A DNA stretch of 64,000 nucleotides from Sulfurimonas sp. Its GTDB lineage: Bacteria; Campylobacterota; Campylobacteria; Campylobacterales; Sulfurimonadaceae. Below the pieces are notes generated by a model. It was not told where the DNA came from. It saw only the letters and a program-made list of their open reading frames with translations, and did not search any database. Location of the stretch: positions 1-64,000 of the forward strand of contig JAQUFE010000003.1 of NCBI GenBank assembly GCA_028684815.1. The letters run 5' to 3'. A program made the translations under genes and the position numbers. Each line of letters opens with the position of its first letter. Position 1 is the first letter of the stretch. Positions 45,618 through 55,218 of this stretch are shown piece after piece.

Positions 45618-48326
45618 CTATTTCTCCTGCTGTTTTAAAAGCATCATACTACTGAGTGTTATCACAATTATTGCTATCAATAATGCAAGCATATCAGGAT
45701 AAACTCCTGAAAAATCAACATTTTTACTAAAGATAGCCCTACTTATATTGATAAAATATGTCACTGGAAAAATAGTACCAATAATAGCACCTACGCCCTC
45801 AAGAGAACTTACAGGATCTTTAAGTCCAGAGTAGTTAATAGTTGGTATAAGTGTAAGTATTGCAGTAGCGGCTAAAGCAGCTATCTGAGTCTGTGCGAAA
45901 GAGGAGATTAAAAAACCCAATCCAGTTGTGGTGATTACAAAAAGTAAAGCTGCAAGGCTAAGTAGTGCTAAGCTCCCTTTTAAAGGTACATCAAACAGCC
46001 AAACAGATAGTGCCACTAAACCAAAGAAACCTATCATACTTACAACAACATAGGGAATTTGTTTGCCTATTAAAAATTCTAACTTAGTAACAGGTGTCGC
46101 ATAGAAGTTAATAATAGATCCCATCTCTTTTTCGCGAACAACACTAAGTGCCATCAATATAGCAGGAACAAAGATAAGTAGCATGGGAATAACTGCTGGA
46201 ACCATTGCATTTAGACTTTTAAAGTCTGGGTTGTAACGGTAACGCATCTCTATGTTTGCAGCTGAGAGTGTCGGAACATAGCCTAAGGTTTGCTTTGCTA
46301 AGTGTTTAATATAGTCATAGTGCATTCCAGTTAAATAACCTTTTATTGTCTCCGCACGAAAAGGCATTGCGCCATTTACCCAAACCGCTACATCCACAGA
46401 TTCTGATCGAAGCAGACTCTTAGCAAAACCGGGAGGAATTACTACAGCGACAATAATTTCTCCGCTTTTCATTCTCCTATCTAGTTCCTCTTGTGAACTC
46501 AAATCACTCTCTTGTACAAAATAGCGAGATCCTGAGATATTTTGAATATAGTCTCTACTTTGTGGAGTTTTATCTTGATCTAGTGCAGAAAATTTTAGAT
46601 CTTCTACATCTAGTGTAATACCATAACTCATTATAAATAGTAAAAAAACCATACCTACTAGTGCAAAAGTTAAGCGAATTGGATCACGAACTAACTCTAA
46701 CGACTCTCGATAACTATATCCAAAAAGTCTCCGCAGACTAAATTCTTTATGCTTATGAAGACTATCTTCCATAAGCTTAATATCTGTATCAGCAATTTTT
46801 TCCTGTGTAGCATCTTCAAGGTAGTCAATAAATGCCTCTTCAAGTGTATCTTTGCCTTTTTTCTCTATCAACACTTTTGGTGTATCACTATCAAGAACTT
46901 TTCCCTGATGCATCAAAGAGATGCGATCACATCTCTCTCCTTCATTCATAAAGTGAGTAGATATAAAAATAGTTACACCATCACCTCTTGCAAGATCTAC
47001 TAGTAGTTTCCAAAAACTATCTCTTGAGATTGGATCAACTCCCGATGTCGGCTCATCAAGTATTAGCATTTGTGGTTTATGAATCACTGCAACTGCTAAA
47101 GAGAGTCTCTGACGAATACCAAGAGGTAGGTTTGATGCATTTACATCTCTATAATCATTGAGATAAAAACGCTCTAACATCTCTTTTATACGCTTTTGGA
47201 TCTTCTCCTTTGGTATATGAAAAAGTTGTGCATGAAGGAGTAGATTTTGATAGACACTAAGTTCTGTATATAGCGAGAAGGCTTGTGTCATATAACCAAC
47301 ATTATTTCGAATTTCAATATCTCCGCTATTGGCAAGTTTACCAAAGAGCCATGCTTCTCCTTCGCTTTGTGGTAAAAGTCCTGTTAGCATCTTCATAGTC
47401 GTGGTTTTACCACAACCATTTGAGCCTAAAAACCCAAAGATCTCCCCTTTCCTGATTTTAAAGCTAACACTATCAACTGCTATAAAATCACCAAATTTTT
47501 TAGTCAATCCCTCTGCTACAATGGCATAGTCTTCATTTTTATCTTCATACTTAGGAACAACAAGCTTCTCATGTCCTCTGCTCTTTTCTTCTGGGAGCAA
47601 AGCGATAAAAGCTTCATCTAAATTATCTGTATCGGTTTTCTCTTTTAGCTCAAAGGGCGTACCTCTAAAGAGTATCTCTCCATCATCCATAGCGATGATA
47701 TGATCAAACTCTTCTGCCTCTTCCATATATGCTGTAGCTACCAAGACACTCATATTTGAGCGATTTTGGCGTATATGATCTATAAGTGTCCAAAACTGTT
47801 TTCTTGAGAGTGGATCTACACCAGTAGTAGGCTCATCTAATATTAAGAGATCTGGGTCATGAATCAAAGCACAACAGAGTCCCAGTTTTTGTTTCATACC
47901 ACCAGAGAGTTTTCCAGCAGGACGATCTTTGAAATTGAGAAGCCCTGTACTCTGCAGAAGAAGTTCTATTCGAGATTCTCTCTCTTTTTTATCTTGTTGA
48001 AAAAGACGAGCAAAAAACTCTATATTTTCATAAACAGAGAGTGACATATAGAGATTTTTACCAAGTCCTTGTGGCATATAAGCGATGCGTGAACAAATGC
48101 TATTTCGGTTTTTTTTATTCTCTATATCAATATCCAAAACTTCAATAGTTCCACTTTGTATTTTTCTCACTCCAGATATCAATGCCATAGTAGTTGATTT
48201 ACCAACACCGTCAGGTCCAATAAATCCAACCATAGATCCAGCAGGAATCTCTAAAGTAATATTATCAATGGCTACTACATCACCGTAGTGATGTGAGACA
48301 CCTTTGAGTCTTGCAACAATATTCAT
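45618..48326 (-). CDS. Double ABC ATPase fused to a permease (RbbA/YhiH type)
   Basis: The 902-residue protein has two ABC domains and a C-terminal ABC-2 membrane domain (from about 535). Walker A motifs are GPDGVGKST and GSNGCGKTT; Walker B segments are [13 protein letters not shown] and [13 protein letters not shown]. The signature is LSGGMKQKL in the first and LPLGIRQRL in the second, as in E. coli RbbA. RbbA-type proteins form exporters with a HlyD-like adaptor; E. coli RbbA has also been reported to bind ribosomes. Genes for adaptor, permease and channel surround it. Confidence 0.92.
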   Translation of the reverse strand: MNIVARLKGVSHHYGDVVAIDNITLEIPAGSMVGFIGPDGVGKSTTMALISGVRKIQSGTIEVLDIDIENKKNRNSICSRIAYMPQGLGKNLYMSLSVYENIEFFARLFQQDKKERESRIELLLQSTGLLNFKDRPAGKLSGGMKQKLGLCCALIHDPDLLILDEPTTGVDPLSRKQFWTLIDHIRQNRSNMSVLVATAYMEEAEEFDHIIAMDDGEILFRGTPFELKEKTDTDNLDEAFIALLPEEKSRGHEKLVVPKYEDKNEDYAIVAEGLTKKFGDFIAVDSVSFKIRKGEIFGFLGSNGCGKTTTMKMLTGLLPQSEGEAWLFGKLANSGDIEIRNNVGYMTQAFSLYTELSVYQNLLLHAQLFHIPKEKIQKRIKEMLERFYLNDYRDVNASNLPLGIRQRLSLAVAVIHKPQMLILDEPTSGVDPISRDSFWKLLVDLARGDGVTIFISTHFMNEGERCDRISLMHQGKVLDSDTPKVLIEKKGKDTLEEAFIDYLEDATQEKIADTDIKLMEDSLHKHKEFSLRRLFGYSYRESLELVRDPIRLTFALVGMVFLLFIMSYGITLDVEDLKFSALDQDKTPQSRDYIQNISGSRYFVQESDLSSQEELDRRMKSGEIIVAVVIPPGFAKSLLRSESVDVAVWVNGAMPFRAETIKGYLTGMHYDYIKHLAKQTLGYVPTLSAANIEMRYRYNPDFKSLNAMVPAVIPMLLIFVPAILMALSVVREKEMGSIINFYATPVTKLEFLIGKQIPYVVVSMIGFFGLVALSVWLFDVPLKGSLALLSLAALLFVITTTGLGFLISSFAQTQIAALAATAILTLIPTINYSGLKDPVSSLEGVGAIIGTIFPVTYFINISRAIFSKNVDFSGVYPDMLALLIAIIVITLSSMMLLKQQEK

Positions 48327-48328
48327 TT

Positions 48329-49318
48329 TTAATTATCACGACTTTTTGAGTCTGCTAAATTATTTAAAAACTCAGGCCAAGGGCTTGAGCTCTTTAGTTG
48401 TATATAAGCGACTCCAGGCAAACCAGTCTTTACTTTTTCTATATGTTTAGCCAATAGATCTGCATCAATTTTAACTTTTATGCGAAACATCAACTTTTCA
48501 CGCTCACTCTCTGTCTCTATCTCTTTTGGAGTAAATTGTGCCTCTGCCGAGATAAAAGTAACTTTAGCAGGAATAGCAACACTTGGTAGAGCATCTAGGA
48601 TAATACGAGCTTCTGAACCGATATTGATATGAGCAACTTTGGAAGTTGGTAAAAAAACTGTCATAAATACATCTGTTAACTTCAAAACAGAGAGAACCCG
48701 TCCTCCATTACCAACAACTTCACCAGGTTCAACTAAACGATATAATACTCGTCCATCAATAGGTGATTTTAATATGCTATCTTCTATATTAACCTTGATA
48801 GTTTCAACTAGTGCTTGAGCCTCTTTAATAGCAGCTTTAGCACTTGTTGCTTGTGCTTTAGCTGCTGCAAGTCCAGCTTTTAAACGCTCCACTGTTGTCT
48901 CATCTTGTTGCAGCGTAGCAAGAGGAATATTTTTATCTACATAGAGTGATTCTGAGCGAACTAAATTTTTAAGTGCATGATCTAGTCCACTTTGCCGCTC
49001 GGTAACTATCGCTTGTGCATACTTTTCATTTTGTAGAGATTGCTCTTTTTTAGCTTCTGCTTGCATAAGAGATGCTTCAAGTGACTTGATATCCAAGCGT
49101 ACAAGTATTTCATCTTTGCTTACCATATCCCCTTCTTCAACCATGATCTCCTCTACTCTAGCGGAGAGTTTACTGGAAATATCAACTTGTGTACCTTCAA
49201 TACGACCATTACTTGAAGCAAATCCATCAAGCTCATTTGCTTGATTTAAGTAGCGATAAACAAATATAAGTGCAATAACAGTAGATGCGATAAGTAGGCT
49301 ATATAAAATTCTTTTCAT
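48329..49318 (-). CDS. HlyD-family periplasmic adaptor (YhiI-like)
   Basis: The 329-residue adaptor has an N-terminal membrane anchor (to about 25), a biotinyl-lipoyl domain ([21 protein letters not shown]), a helical hairpin at about 75-165 and a beta-barrel domain. It resembles YhiI of E. coli, which goes with RbbA and YhhJ. It links the ABC exporter to the outer-membrane channel encoded 7 bases upstream. Confidence 0.91.
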   Translation of the reverse strand: MKRILYSLLIASTVIALIFVYRYLNQANELDGFASSNGRIEGTQVDISSKLSARVEEIMVEEGDMVSKDEILVRLDIKSLEASLMQAEAKKEQSLQNEKYAQAIVTERQSGLDHALKNLVRSESLYVDKNIPLATLQQDETTVERLKAGLAAAKAQATSAKAAIKEAQALVETIKVNIEDSILKSPIDGRVLYRLVEPGEVVGNGGRVLSVLKLTDVFMTVFLPTSKVAHINIGSEARIILDALPSVAIPAKVTFISAEAQFTPKEIETESEREKLMFRIKVKIDADLLAKHIEKVKTGLPGVAYIQLKSSSPWPEFLNNLADSKSRDN

Positions 49319-49325
49319 AAAAGAG

Positions 49326-51659
49326 TCACTCCTTGTTGTTTTTTAAAGCGAGTTCAAGACGCTTGATCAACTGATCATAGCCATCACTATCGAAAAAGAA
49401 ATCATATGAGCCAATATCATGTTGCAACTCTATAAAATCGATCATAAACTTGTAAATGGCACTAGCAGATGCTTGTTCAGATGAAATCATACTCAACTGA
49501 GATGTCAAAAGAACAGTCATAGAATGCGTTCCTTTTGCATAATTTTGTCGAATAATTTCAAAGCTTTTTTTTGCAGCTCTTGCTGCTTGTTTTGAGAGCT
49601 GTATAGATGGATAACTAGCTTTTATATCGTGCATATCTGAACGAATACGCTCCTTTGTAAGCTCTCTTTGCATCTCTTTCTCAACACCTAATTGCTGTAG
49701 TTTTAGAGATGAGCGGCTTTTACGAGCATTTTTTGCACCACCTTCGAAGAGTGGCAAAGAGACTATAACTCCAACCTGCCAATTGTTTTCATTTTCAAGA
49801 GAGACTCCCAAAAGTTGGTTTCTCTCTTCATCAAAAACACGAGAAACTTCACCTTGTAAGATAACATCTGGTACCCAGTATGAGTGATTATCAGATCTGA
49901 GTTGTCTCTTTTGAGCACCAAGTTGTGCATCTATCATATTGAGTTCTGGTGCAAGTTCTAAGCCTTCATTAACAAAAAATTGTGTCACATATTCATAGTT
50001 TTTCTCATTTGAGATCTCATTTAATAGTGTTTGATATGGGATTAGACGATTTAAATCTTTTAGATCAATAGGTTGTGTAGCTATTGATTCTGTCATTGGG
50101 CGGTGTAAAATGCGTTTTAAAAGATCTTTTGCTTTTAGAAGACTTGATTGTGCACTAAGAAGATTTTGACGCACTCTTGTGATCTGACTCTCCCAGTAGT
50201 AAACATCAGATAGATCCGAAGCTCCTGAGTTAACACGACTATTTGCTAGATCTAGATTTGTTTGTGTCAAACTTAGATTATATTGTGCAATATTTTTATA
50301 TGTCTGAGCTACAAGCACATTTAAAAACACAGTAGTAGCTTGTTTAACTACTTCAAGTTCAAGTGCTTTTTGTTGAGCTTCTTGTGCAATTTGCAGTTTT
50401 TTTTGGATCTCTAAATTTGCCAAAGCCTTTTGTGAAAAAAGGATCTGTTCTAAAGCAATCGACCCAAAAGTTGTCTTTTGAGCATTAAAACCACTCTTAA
50501 CATAGGCATTATTACTATTTACTTGAGTATATCCAAGGTTTGCTCTTATTTGTGGATATAAAATTGAGCGTACCTCTGCAATATTTTCTTCAGACGCTTT
50601 AAGACTAAGTTGCCCAGCGATAATGTTTAAATTGTTAAGAATTGCTTCTTCTGCAACTCTTGAGAGTGTTAATGGTGTAGTATCATCCCTATCTTCATAG
50701 AGTAGTTTTGCATGTCGAAGCAGTTGGAAGTTTGGATAAACTCCAATGGCACCTGCCGTTTGCATATTAATAGTTAACTCATGTTTTTCTCTAAAGTTAG
50801 TTGGTTGTCTATTTGCAGACTCTCCGCGAAGTACTGAGTGCATGTTTAGTGCTAAACGACGAACTCTTTTAGAAATATCCTTCTCACTATAAGATGAGGC
50901 TAAAATTCCATCAACGGGGCTAAACTCATATGATAAGCTGTAACTTGGTAGTTGCTTTATTATCAAGCCTTTGATCAACTCTTCTTTTGCACTTCTTTTT
51001 AGCAAAGGAAGCTGTGTAATCATAATAGCTTCTGTTTCTGAGGGGATCATTTCTAGTACAGCATCATGCTCACTTTTAATGCGTACAAATGTTAACACAA
51101 CATCCGCCTTAGCCGCAAATAGCTTCGCGTGATTGATTGCTTCTGGAAAAAGAGCATAAAGATTCTCATCTATTACAAGTGCAAGATTTGTAAACTCTGT
51201 AATCTCTTTAAATGTTTTAAGTTCTTCATCAAAAGCACTATCAATTTTAAGATAATTAAAATTTTCACTCTTAGCTTGTGCATGCGTCATATCAAAAATA
51301 AATGGAGCAAAAGTTGGCTTATTTAGCTTTATACTTTGACTTGCAATCTGACTTGAATCTACTCCTATTGTCACAACAAAGTCAACTTCTGAATTTTCTT
51401 GCAAATCATTGAAGTGTTTTTGGATTAGTTGAGTTGAATAGTTTCCATTTAGTTGAACTGACAAAGGAAAGTTAATGATAAACTCACCTTTAGTCAATAT
51501 AGAAAGCTCTTCTTTGAGTAGTTCTTCAATCACCTCTGATGAAGCACTTTTACCGTCACTTAGCACAGCAATATTGACAGATGGCAGACTATTGATTACA
51601 GCAAAAGCATTTAAAGAAAACAATAGAGCAAATATAAAGCCAAATAGCTTACTTTTCAT
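49326..51659 (-). CDS. Periplasmic-binding-protein-like domain fused to a TolC-type channel
   Basis: After a signal peptide (to about A19), residues 25-300 look like an ABC substrate-binding fold of the PF04392 type (NIAVLSDGKSAS, VDFVVTIGVDSSQ, then KPTFAPFIF). Residues about 330-777 are an outer-membrane efflux protein: LSRVAEEAILNNLNIIAGQLSLK opens two helical repeats with typical Gly/Ala hinge segments. At 777 residues it is far longer than ordinary TolC proteins (about 420-490). The fused domain could catch substrate in the periplasm or gate the channel. It is first in the efflux operon. Confidence 0.85.
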   Translation of the reverse strand: MKSKLFGFIFALLFSLNAFAVINSLPSVNIAVLSDGKSASSEVIEELLKEELSILTKGEFIINFPLSVQLNGNYSTQLIQKHFNDLQENSEVDFVVTIGVDSSQIASQSIKLNKPTFAPFIFDMTHAQAKSENFNYLKIDSAFDEELKTFKEITEFTNLALVIDENLYALFPEAINHAKLFAAKADVVLTFVRIKSEHDAVLEMIPSETEAIMITQLPLLKRSAKEELIKGLIIKQLPSYSLSYEFSPVDGILASSYSEKDISKRVRRLALNMHSVLRGESANRQPTNFREKHELTINMQTAGAIGVYPNFQLLRHAKLLYEDRDDTTPLTLSRVAEEAILNNLNIIAGQLSLKASEENIAEVRSILYPQIRANLGYTQVNSNNAYVKSGFNAQKTTFGSIALEQILFSQKALANLEIQKKLQIAQEAQQKALELEVVKQATTVFLNVLVAQTYKNIAQYNLSLTQTNLDLANSRVNSGASDLSDVYYWESQITRVRQNLLSAQSSLLKAKDLLKRILHRPMTESIATQPIDLKDLNRLIPYQTLLNEISNEKNYEYVTQFFVNEGLELAPELNMIDAQLGAQKRQLRSDNHSYWVPDVILQGEVSRVFDEERNQLLGVSLENENNWQVGVIVSLPLFEGGAKNARKSRSSLKLQQLGVEKEMQRELTKERIRSDMHDIKASYPSIQLSKQAARAAKKSFEIIRQNYAKGTHSMTVLLTSQLSMISSEQASASAIYKFMIDFIELQHDIGSYDFFFDSDGYDQLIKRLELALKNNKE

Positions 51660-51740
51660 GAAGCTCTCCTTTGATTTTAAATAAACACTATTAGCTTAAG
51701 AAGTGTCTTTATTTATTAAACCCTCTGATTATATTATATA

Positions 51741-51828
51741 CTAGATTCCATGTCAAGCACGAAATGACGAGGCACACGTCATCCTGAACTTGATTCAGGA
51801 TCTAATTTAATAATTGTTCAGAGCACTC
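51741..51828. repeat. Dispersed repeat copy at the edge of the efflux operon
   Basis: CTAGATTCCATGTCAAGCAC followed by GAAATGACG is a diverged copy of the 13341 unit, and the TCCTGAACTTGATTCAGGA palindrome follows. The last 52 bases (51777-51828) match 12745-12796 in inverted orientation, including GAGTGCTCTGAACAATTATT. The block lies between the efflux operon and fabD. Confidence 0.85.
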
Positions 51829-51850
51829 GATTATTAATTAGATTCTATAG

Positions 51851-52789
51851 TTATTTACAAATTTCTTCTATAACACTCTTTAAACTCGTCATATCAGAGA
51901 TATTTAAAGTTGTAAGATCTTTTGCTATTCTTCTATTTAATCCCTTTAGAGTTGAGCCATTTCCAAACTCTATTGCTAAATCAACGTCATTAGATATAGC
52001 CAAGATTGATTGCTTATACTTTACAGGTTTTACAAGTTGTTCACTTAACAAGGAGACGGCATCTGATTTCGTGCTATAGGCTTTTGTTGTAACATTAGAG
52101 ATTACAGGAGCTTCAAAGCTATCTTTTATCATGTTATTCATCATCTCTTCTAATGGCTTTTGCGCAGATGCTAAGATCTCACAATGCGATGCAACAGACA
52201 TATTAAGCAGTAGTGCTCGCTTTGCGCCAGCGTCTTTAAAAGTCTGCTCTAGTGAGACTAGATCTTCTTTCATACCAGCTACAACGAGTTGTCCATCTTG
52301 GTTATAGTTTGCAGGCCAAACTTTTTTGCCCTCTTTTTGTGCATCTTCGCAGATTAACTCTACACTTGCATCATCAAGCCCAACTATTGCCATCATTCCA
52401 GCTTCTATTGTCTGGCAAGCCTTTTGCATATAAGCACCACGATTATGCACAAGCTCTACTGCATCAAGGTAGTCTATTGCTCCGCTTGCACATAGTGCTG
52501 AGAATTCTCCTAGAGAGTGACCCAAAAACATCGTAGCTTTAATATCAGGACAAGCATCTTTAAAAAGTTTGTAAGCTATCATCTGCACCAAAAGAATTGC
52601 AGGTTGTGTGTAAGCTGTTTGATTGAGCTTTTCATTCTCTTCAAATATAAGCTCTTTAAAATCTACACCTATTCTTTGTGAAGCTTTTTCAAACATCTCT
52701 TTAGCCAGATTTGAATTTTCATAAAAGTCTCTACCCATTCCAACTGCTTGGCTACCCTGCCCTGCAAATATCATTGCTATTTTACTCAT
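51851..52789 (-). CDS. fabD: Malonyl-CoA:ACP transacylase
   Basis: The 312-residue enzyme has the oxyanion segment GQGSQ (10-14), the active serine S92 in GHSLGE and a histidine in SVASHCEIL. It loads malonyl groups onto acyl carrier protein for fatty-acid synthesis. In Campylobacter and Helicobacter it lies beside mtnN (pfs); here the efflux island lies between. It belongs to the minus-strand run from the ATP synthase genes, although a 261-base gap separates it from slyD. Confidence 0.95.
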   Translation of the reverse strand: MSKIAMIFAGQGSQAVGMGRDFYENSNLAKEMFEKASQRIGVDFKELIFEENEKLNQTAYTQPAILLVQMIAYKLFKDACPDIKATMFLGHSLGEFSALCASGAIDYLDAVELVHNRGAYMQKACQTIEAGMMAIVGLDDASVELICEDAQKEGKKVWPANYNQDGQLVVAGMKEDLVSLEQTFKDAGAKRALLLNMSVASHCEILASAQKPLEEMMNNMIKDSFEAPVISNVTTKAYSTKSDAVSLLSEQLVKPVKYKQSILAISNDVDLAIEFGNGSTLKGLNRRIAKDLTTLNISDMTSLKSVIEEICK

Positions 52790-53050
52790 AAAATCACCTT
52801 TAAATTAATATTGAAATTATATCTAAGTTGTTTATATCTTCAAGGAAATATAGTAAAAAAATCTCAAAATAAGAGTATTTGCTTTAATATCATTTAATTT
52901 GTGTAATTTAAGTTTGATTAATTGAATCGGTTTAAGATAAGGAGGATTTATCAACACTAGCCTCTCCAAAGATTGAAGAGTTAAAGCTAAGTGTTTTAAT
53001 AGTAGAGCAACTTTACATGCTTAATGTAAATATTTTATAGAGTTTAAAAA
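52790..53050. other. Gap between fabD and slyD
   Basis: This 261-base AT-rich gap holds no supported gene. A weak inverted repeat TTTACAT/ATGTAAA lies at 53012-53030, near the slyD end. The plus strand has an AAGGAGG box at 52939-52945 followed by an open frame of 34 codons to 53040, but without a usable start codon. It presumably carries a promoter for fabD. Confidence 0.4.
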
Positions 53051-53569
53051 CTAGTCGCAACCACAACCGCTACCGCCACCAGATCCGCAACAACCGTCTT
53101 CTTGCATATTCTCAGCAGGAATTCCAGACAGAGCTTCTTCAGCAGATGCTTCTCTTACATTGTTGATAACTACGCTAAACATTAAATCTTTACCAGCTAA
53201 AGGATGATTAAAATCTATTATAACGCTGTCAGTTCCTATCTCTTGAACTACAACTTGAACAGTTCCACCATCTTCACCTTGACCATAGAGAGTCATCCCT
53301 ACTTCTAAATCTATCCCAGCAAATTGGTCTTTTGGAACTTCTTGTTTAGCATCAGGATTGTGAGTTCCATAAGCATCTTCAGCTTTTACTAAAACATCAC
53401 CTTTTTCGCCTATTGCCATATTTTGTATTCCATTTTCTAGTCCTGGAATAACTTGACCTTTACCAAACATAAATACTAGGGGTGCTTCACCTAAGTTTGA
53501 GTCTACTACTTTGTCACCATCACGAACTTCATATTCTAATGATACTATTTGATTTGTTTCTATTGCCAT
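53051..53569 (-). CDS. slyD: FKBP-type peptidyl-prolyl isomerase, SlyD-like
   Basis: The 172-residue protein has the SlyD plan: an FKBP domain split by an insert-in-flap domain, with FGKGQVIPGLENGI and DFNHPLAGK. It ends in a cysteine/glycine tail (EDGCCGSGGGSGCGCD) instead of the His-rich tail of E. coli SlyD. It is a cytoplasmic chaperone-isomerase likely to bind Ni or another metal for hydrogenase or urease maturation. It follows cpoB in the same order as in Campylobacter. Confidence 0.92.
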   Translation of the reverse strand: MAIETNQIVSLEYEVRDGDKVVDSNLGEAPLVFMFGKGQVIPGLENGIQNMAIGEKGDVLVKAEDAYGTHNPDAKQEVPKDQFAGIDLEVGMTLYGQGEDGGTVQVVVQEIGTDSVIIDFNHPLAGKDLMFSVVINNVREASAEEALSGIPAENMQEDGCCGSGGGSGCGCD

Positions 53570-53639
53570 AAATAAGCCTTTTTTAAATTTTTTTGGATTT
53601 TAACATAAGTTAAACAATATCTCCAAATCTTCCTTTAAA

Positions 53640-54560
53640 CTACTTCATCTGACTAAGCTTAGTTTTTGCTATGCCTGCTGCTTTAGAATCTGGATACTTG
53701 GAAATAACCCCACTATAGAAAGATTTTGCATTCTTCTCATCGGAAGTTTCATGCATAGAGATAGCAGTATGAAGCATCAACGTAGGCATATAATCAGCTT
53801 TAGAATAAAGTGATGCACTCTTTTTAAAGTATGCAATTGCCTCCGCATAATTTTTTCTATAATAATTCATCTCACCTATCATATAGTGAGCTCTAGCGGG
53901 TCTATAGTTATTATTTATAAGATGAGTATAGTACTCTATACTTTTTGTATAATGTTTTTTGTCATAACTCTCTTGCGCTAACTTCTCTACCTCTGCATTT
54001 GGAATTGTGTCAGATTGAGAACTTTGTTTTGGTAGATCTTTTTTTAACTCTTTTGAGACTAGCTCTTTAAATTTATTTAAATCGCCTACTAAAATGTTGT
54101 ACTCTTTTTTTGTAACGTATGAAGACTCTATACTCTCAAGTAAAACTACTGTCTTAGCTAGAGTTTGCTTTATCTCTTTAATCTCTACTGCATTTACTTG
54201 GGAAATTTCACTAAGTCTTTTCTCATACTCATTAGAGTTTTTTAACCCCTGCTCATTTTTTCTCTCAAGCTCTTGCAAACTTAATCTATTTTCTTGAGAT
54301 TTTCTAGTAAGACCCTCAATAATAGTCTGAAGACCATCTATTCTCTCTCTTAGAGATTCAACTTCATTTGCTTGATTATTGCTTTTTACAACAACTTTGT
54401 TTAGTTTGTCTTTTGTTTGAAGGATAACTTTTTCGCTTTGGGTTAAGCCGTAAGGTTGAGAATCATCTAGATTACCAGCGCCAAAAGCAGAAGGTTCAGC
54501 AGCTAATAATCTTAATGGCAAGATAGCTGCAAGGATTGCAGCTAAATAGATACTTTTCAT
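53640..54560 (-). CDS. cpoB: CpoB/YbgF-like periplasmic protein of the Tol-Pal system
   Basis: The 306-residue secreted protein has a signal peptide (MKSIYLAAILAAILPLRLLA), a long coiled coil (about 45-160) and C-terminal TPR repeats (SYDKKHYTKSIEYYTHLINN). This is the YbgF/CpoB layout, which ties cell-wall synthesis to outer-membrane constriction. It lies 3 bases after pal in the tol operon. Confidence 0.87.
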   Translation of the reverse strand: MKSIYLAAILAAILPLRLLAAEPSAFGAGNLDDSQPYGLTQSEKVILQTKDKLNKVVVKSNNQANEVESLRERIDGLQTIIEGLTRKSQENRLSLQELERKNEQGLKNSNEYEKRLSEISQVNAVEIKEIKQTLAKTVVLLESIESSYVTKKEYNILVGDLNKFKELVSKELKKDLPKQSSQSDTIPNAEVEKLAQESYDKKHYTKSIEYYTHLINNNYRPARAHYMIGEMNYYRKNYAEAIAYFKKSASLYSKADYMPTLMLHTAISMHETSDEKNAKSFYSGVISKYPDSKAAGIAKTKLSQMK

Positions 54561-54563
54561 TTA

Positions 54564-55118
54564 TTATGGAAGAAGCTTAAAGTCAACACGACGATTTTGT
54601 GCCCAGCACTCTCTAGTTTTTTCAGTACAAACTGGATTGCTCTCACCATAACTCACCATTGTAATGCGAGTCTCACTAACACCCTCAGATACTAATGCTT
54701 TTTTTACACTTGATGCTCTTTTTAACCCTAGTGCAAAGTTATACTCATCACTTCCCCACTCATCACAATTACCTTCAAGTTTAATAGTATAAGAACTTGC
54801 TGTACCTTTTGCTACAGTTGAGTTATTTGTAACTTTATCTTGCATATCAGAACGGATATTAAATTTGTCAAAGTCAAAATATACTGTAGAGAGCTCTTTT
54901 TCTAAATTTGCCATATTCATCTCGCTTGAATCTGAACCATACATAGAATTCTCACCTATAGATGAGTCTTCTCCTGAAACAACTTCAGTTCTTACACTTT
55001 CAACTTCTTGAGCTACTACTTCTTGCTGAACTCTCTCATCGACCACTGGTTCTTTATCAGCACACCCACTAAAAACTAAAAGTGCCATTGCAACACTTGA
55101 TATTATGATTTTTTTCAT
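54564..55118 (-). CDS. pal: Peptidoglycan-associated lipoprotein
   Basis: The 184-residue lipoprotein has a lipobox at VFSGC and an OmpA-like C-terminal domain that binds diaminopimelate of peptidoglycan (VYFDFDKFNIRSDM, LEGNCDEWGSDEYN, RRVDF). The ATG at 55118 is chosen because AAGGA lies upstream and the signal peptide starts there; an earlier ATG adds 10 residues. Pal anchors the outer membrane to the wall together with TolB. Confidence 0.94.
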   Translation of the reverse strand: MKKIIISSVAMALLVFSGCADKEPVVDERVQQEVVAQEVESVRTEVVSGEDSSIGENSMYGSDSSEMNMANLEKELSTVYFDFDKFNIRSDMQDKVTNNSTVAKGTASSYTIKLEGNCDEWGSDEYNFALGLKRASSVKKALVSEGVSETRITMVSYGESNPVCTEKTRECWAQNRRVDFKLLP

Positions 55119-55218
55119 ACTTGTATATCCTTGATTTAAAATTACCATGATTGTACCAAAAAAAAAGTAATAAACTAATATATAGAGCTAAAAACTACTA
55201 ATTAGCCCCATAAACTGG

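Noticed and set aside
44445..48288. Plus-strand open frames within the ABC efflux genes
   Set aside because: They are antisense to long, well-conserved ABC transporter domains and lack ribosome-binding sites or recognisable content.
52936..53040. Plus-strand open frame of 34 codons behind an AAGGAGG box between slyD and fabD
   Set aside because: There is no ATG, GTG or TTG near the box; the only ATG lies late in the frame. It may be a gene remnant, but there is too little to call it.
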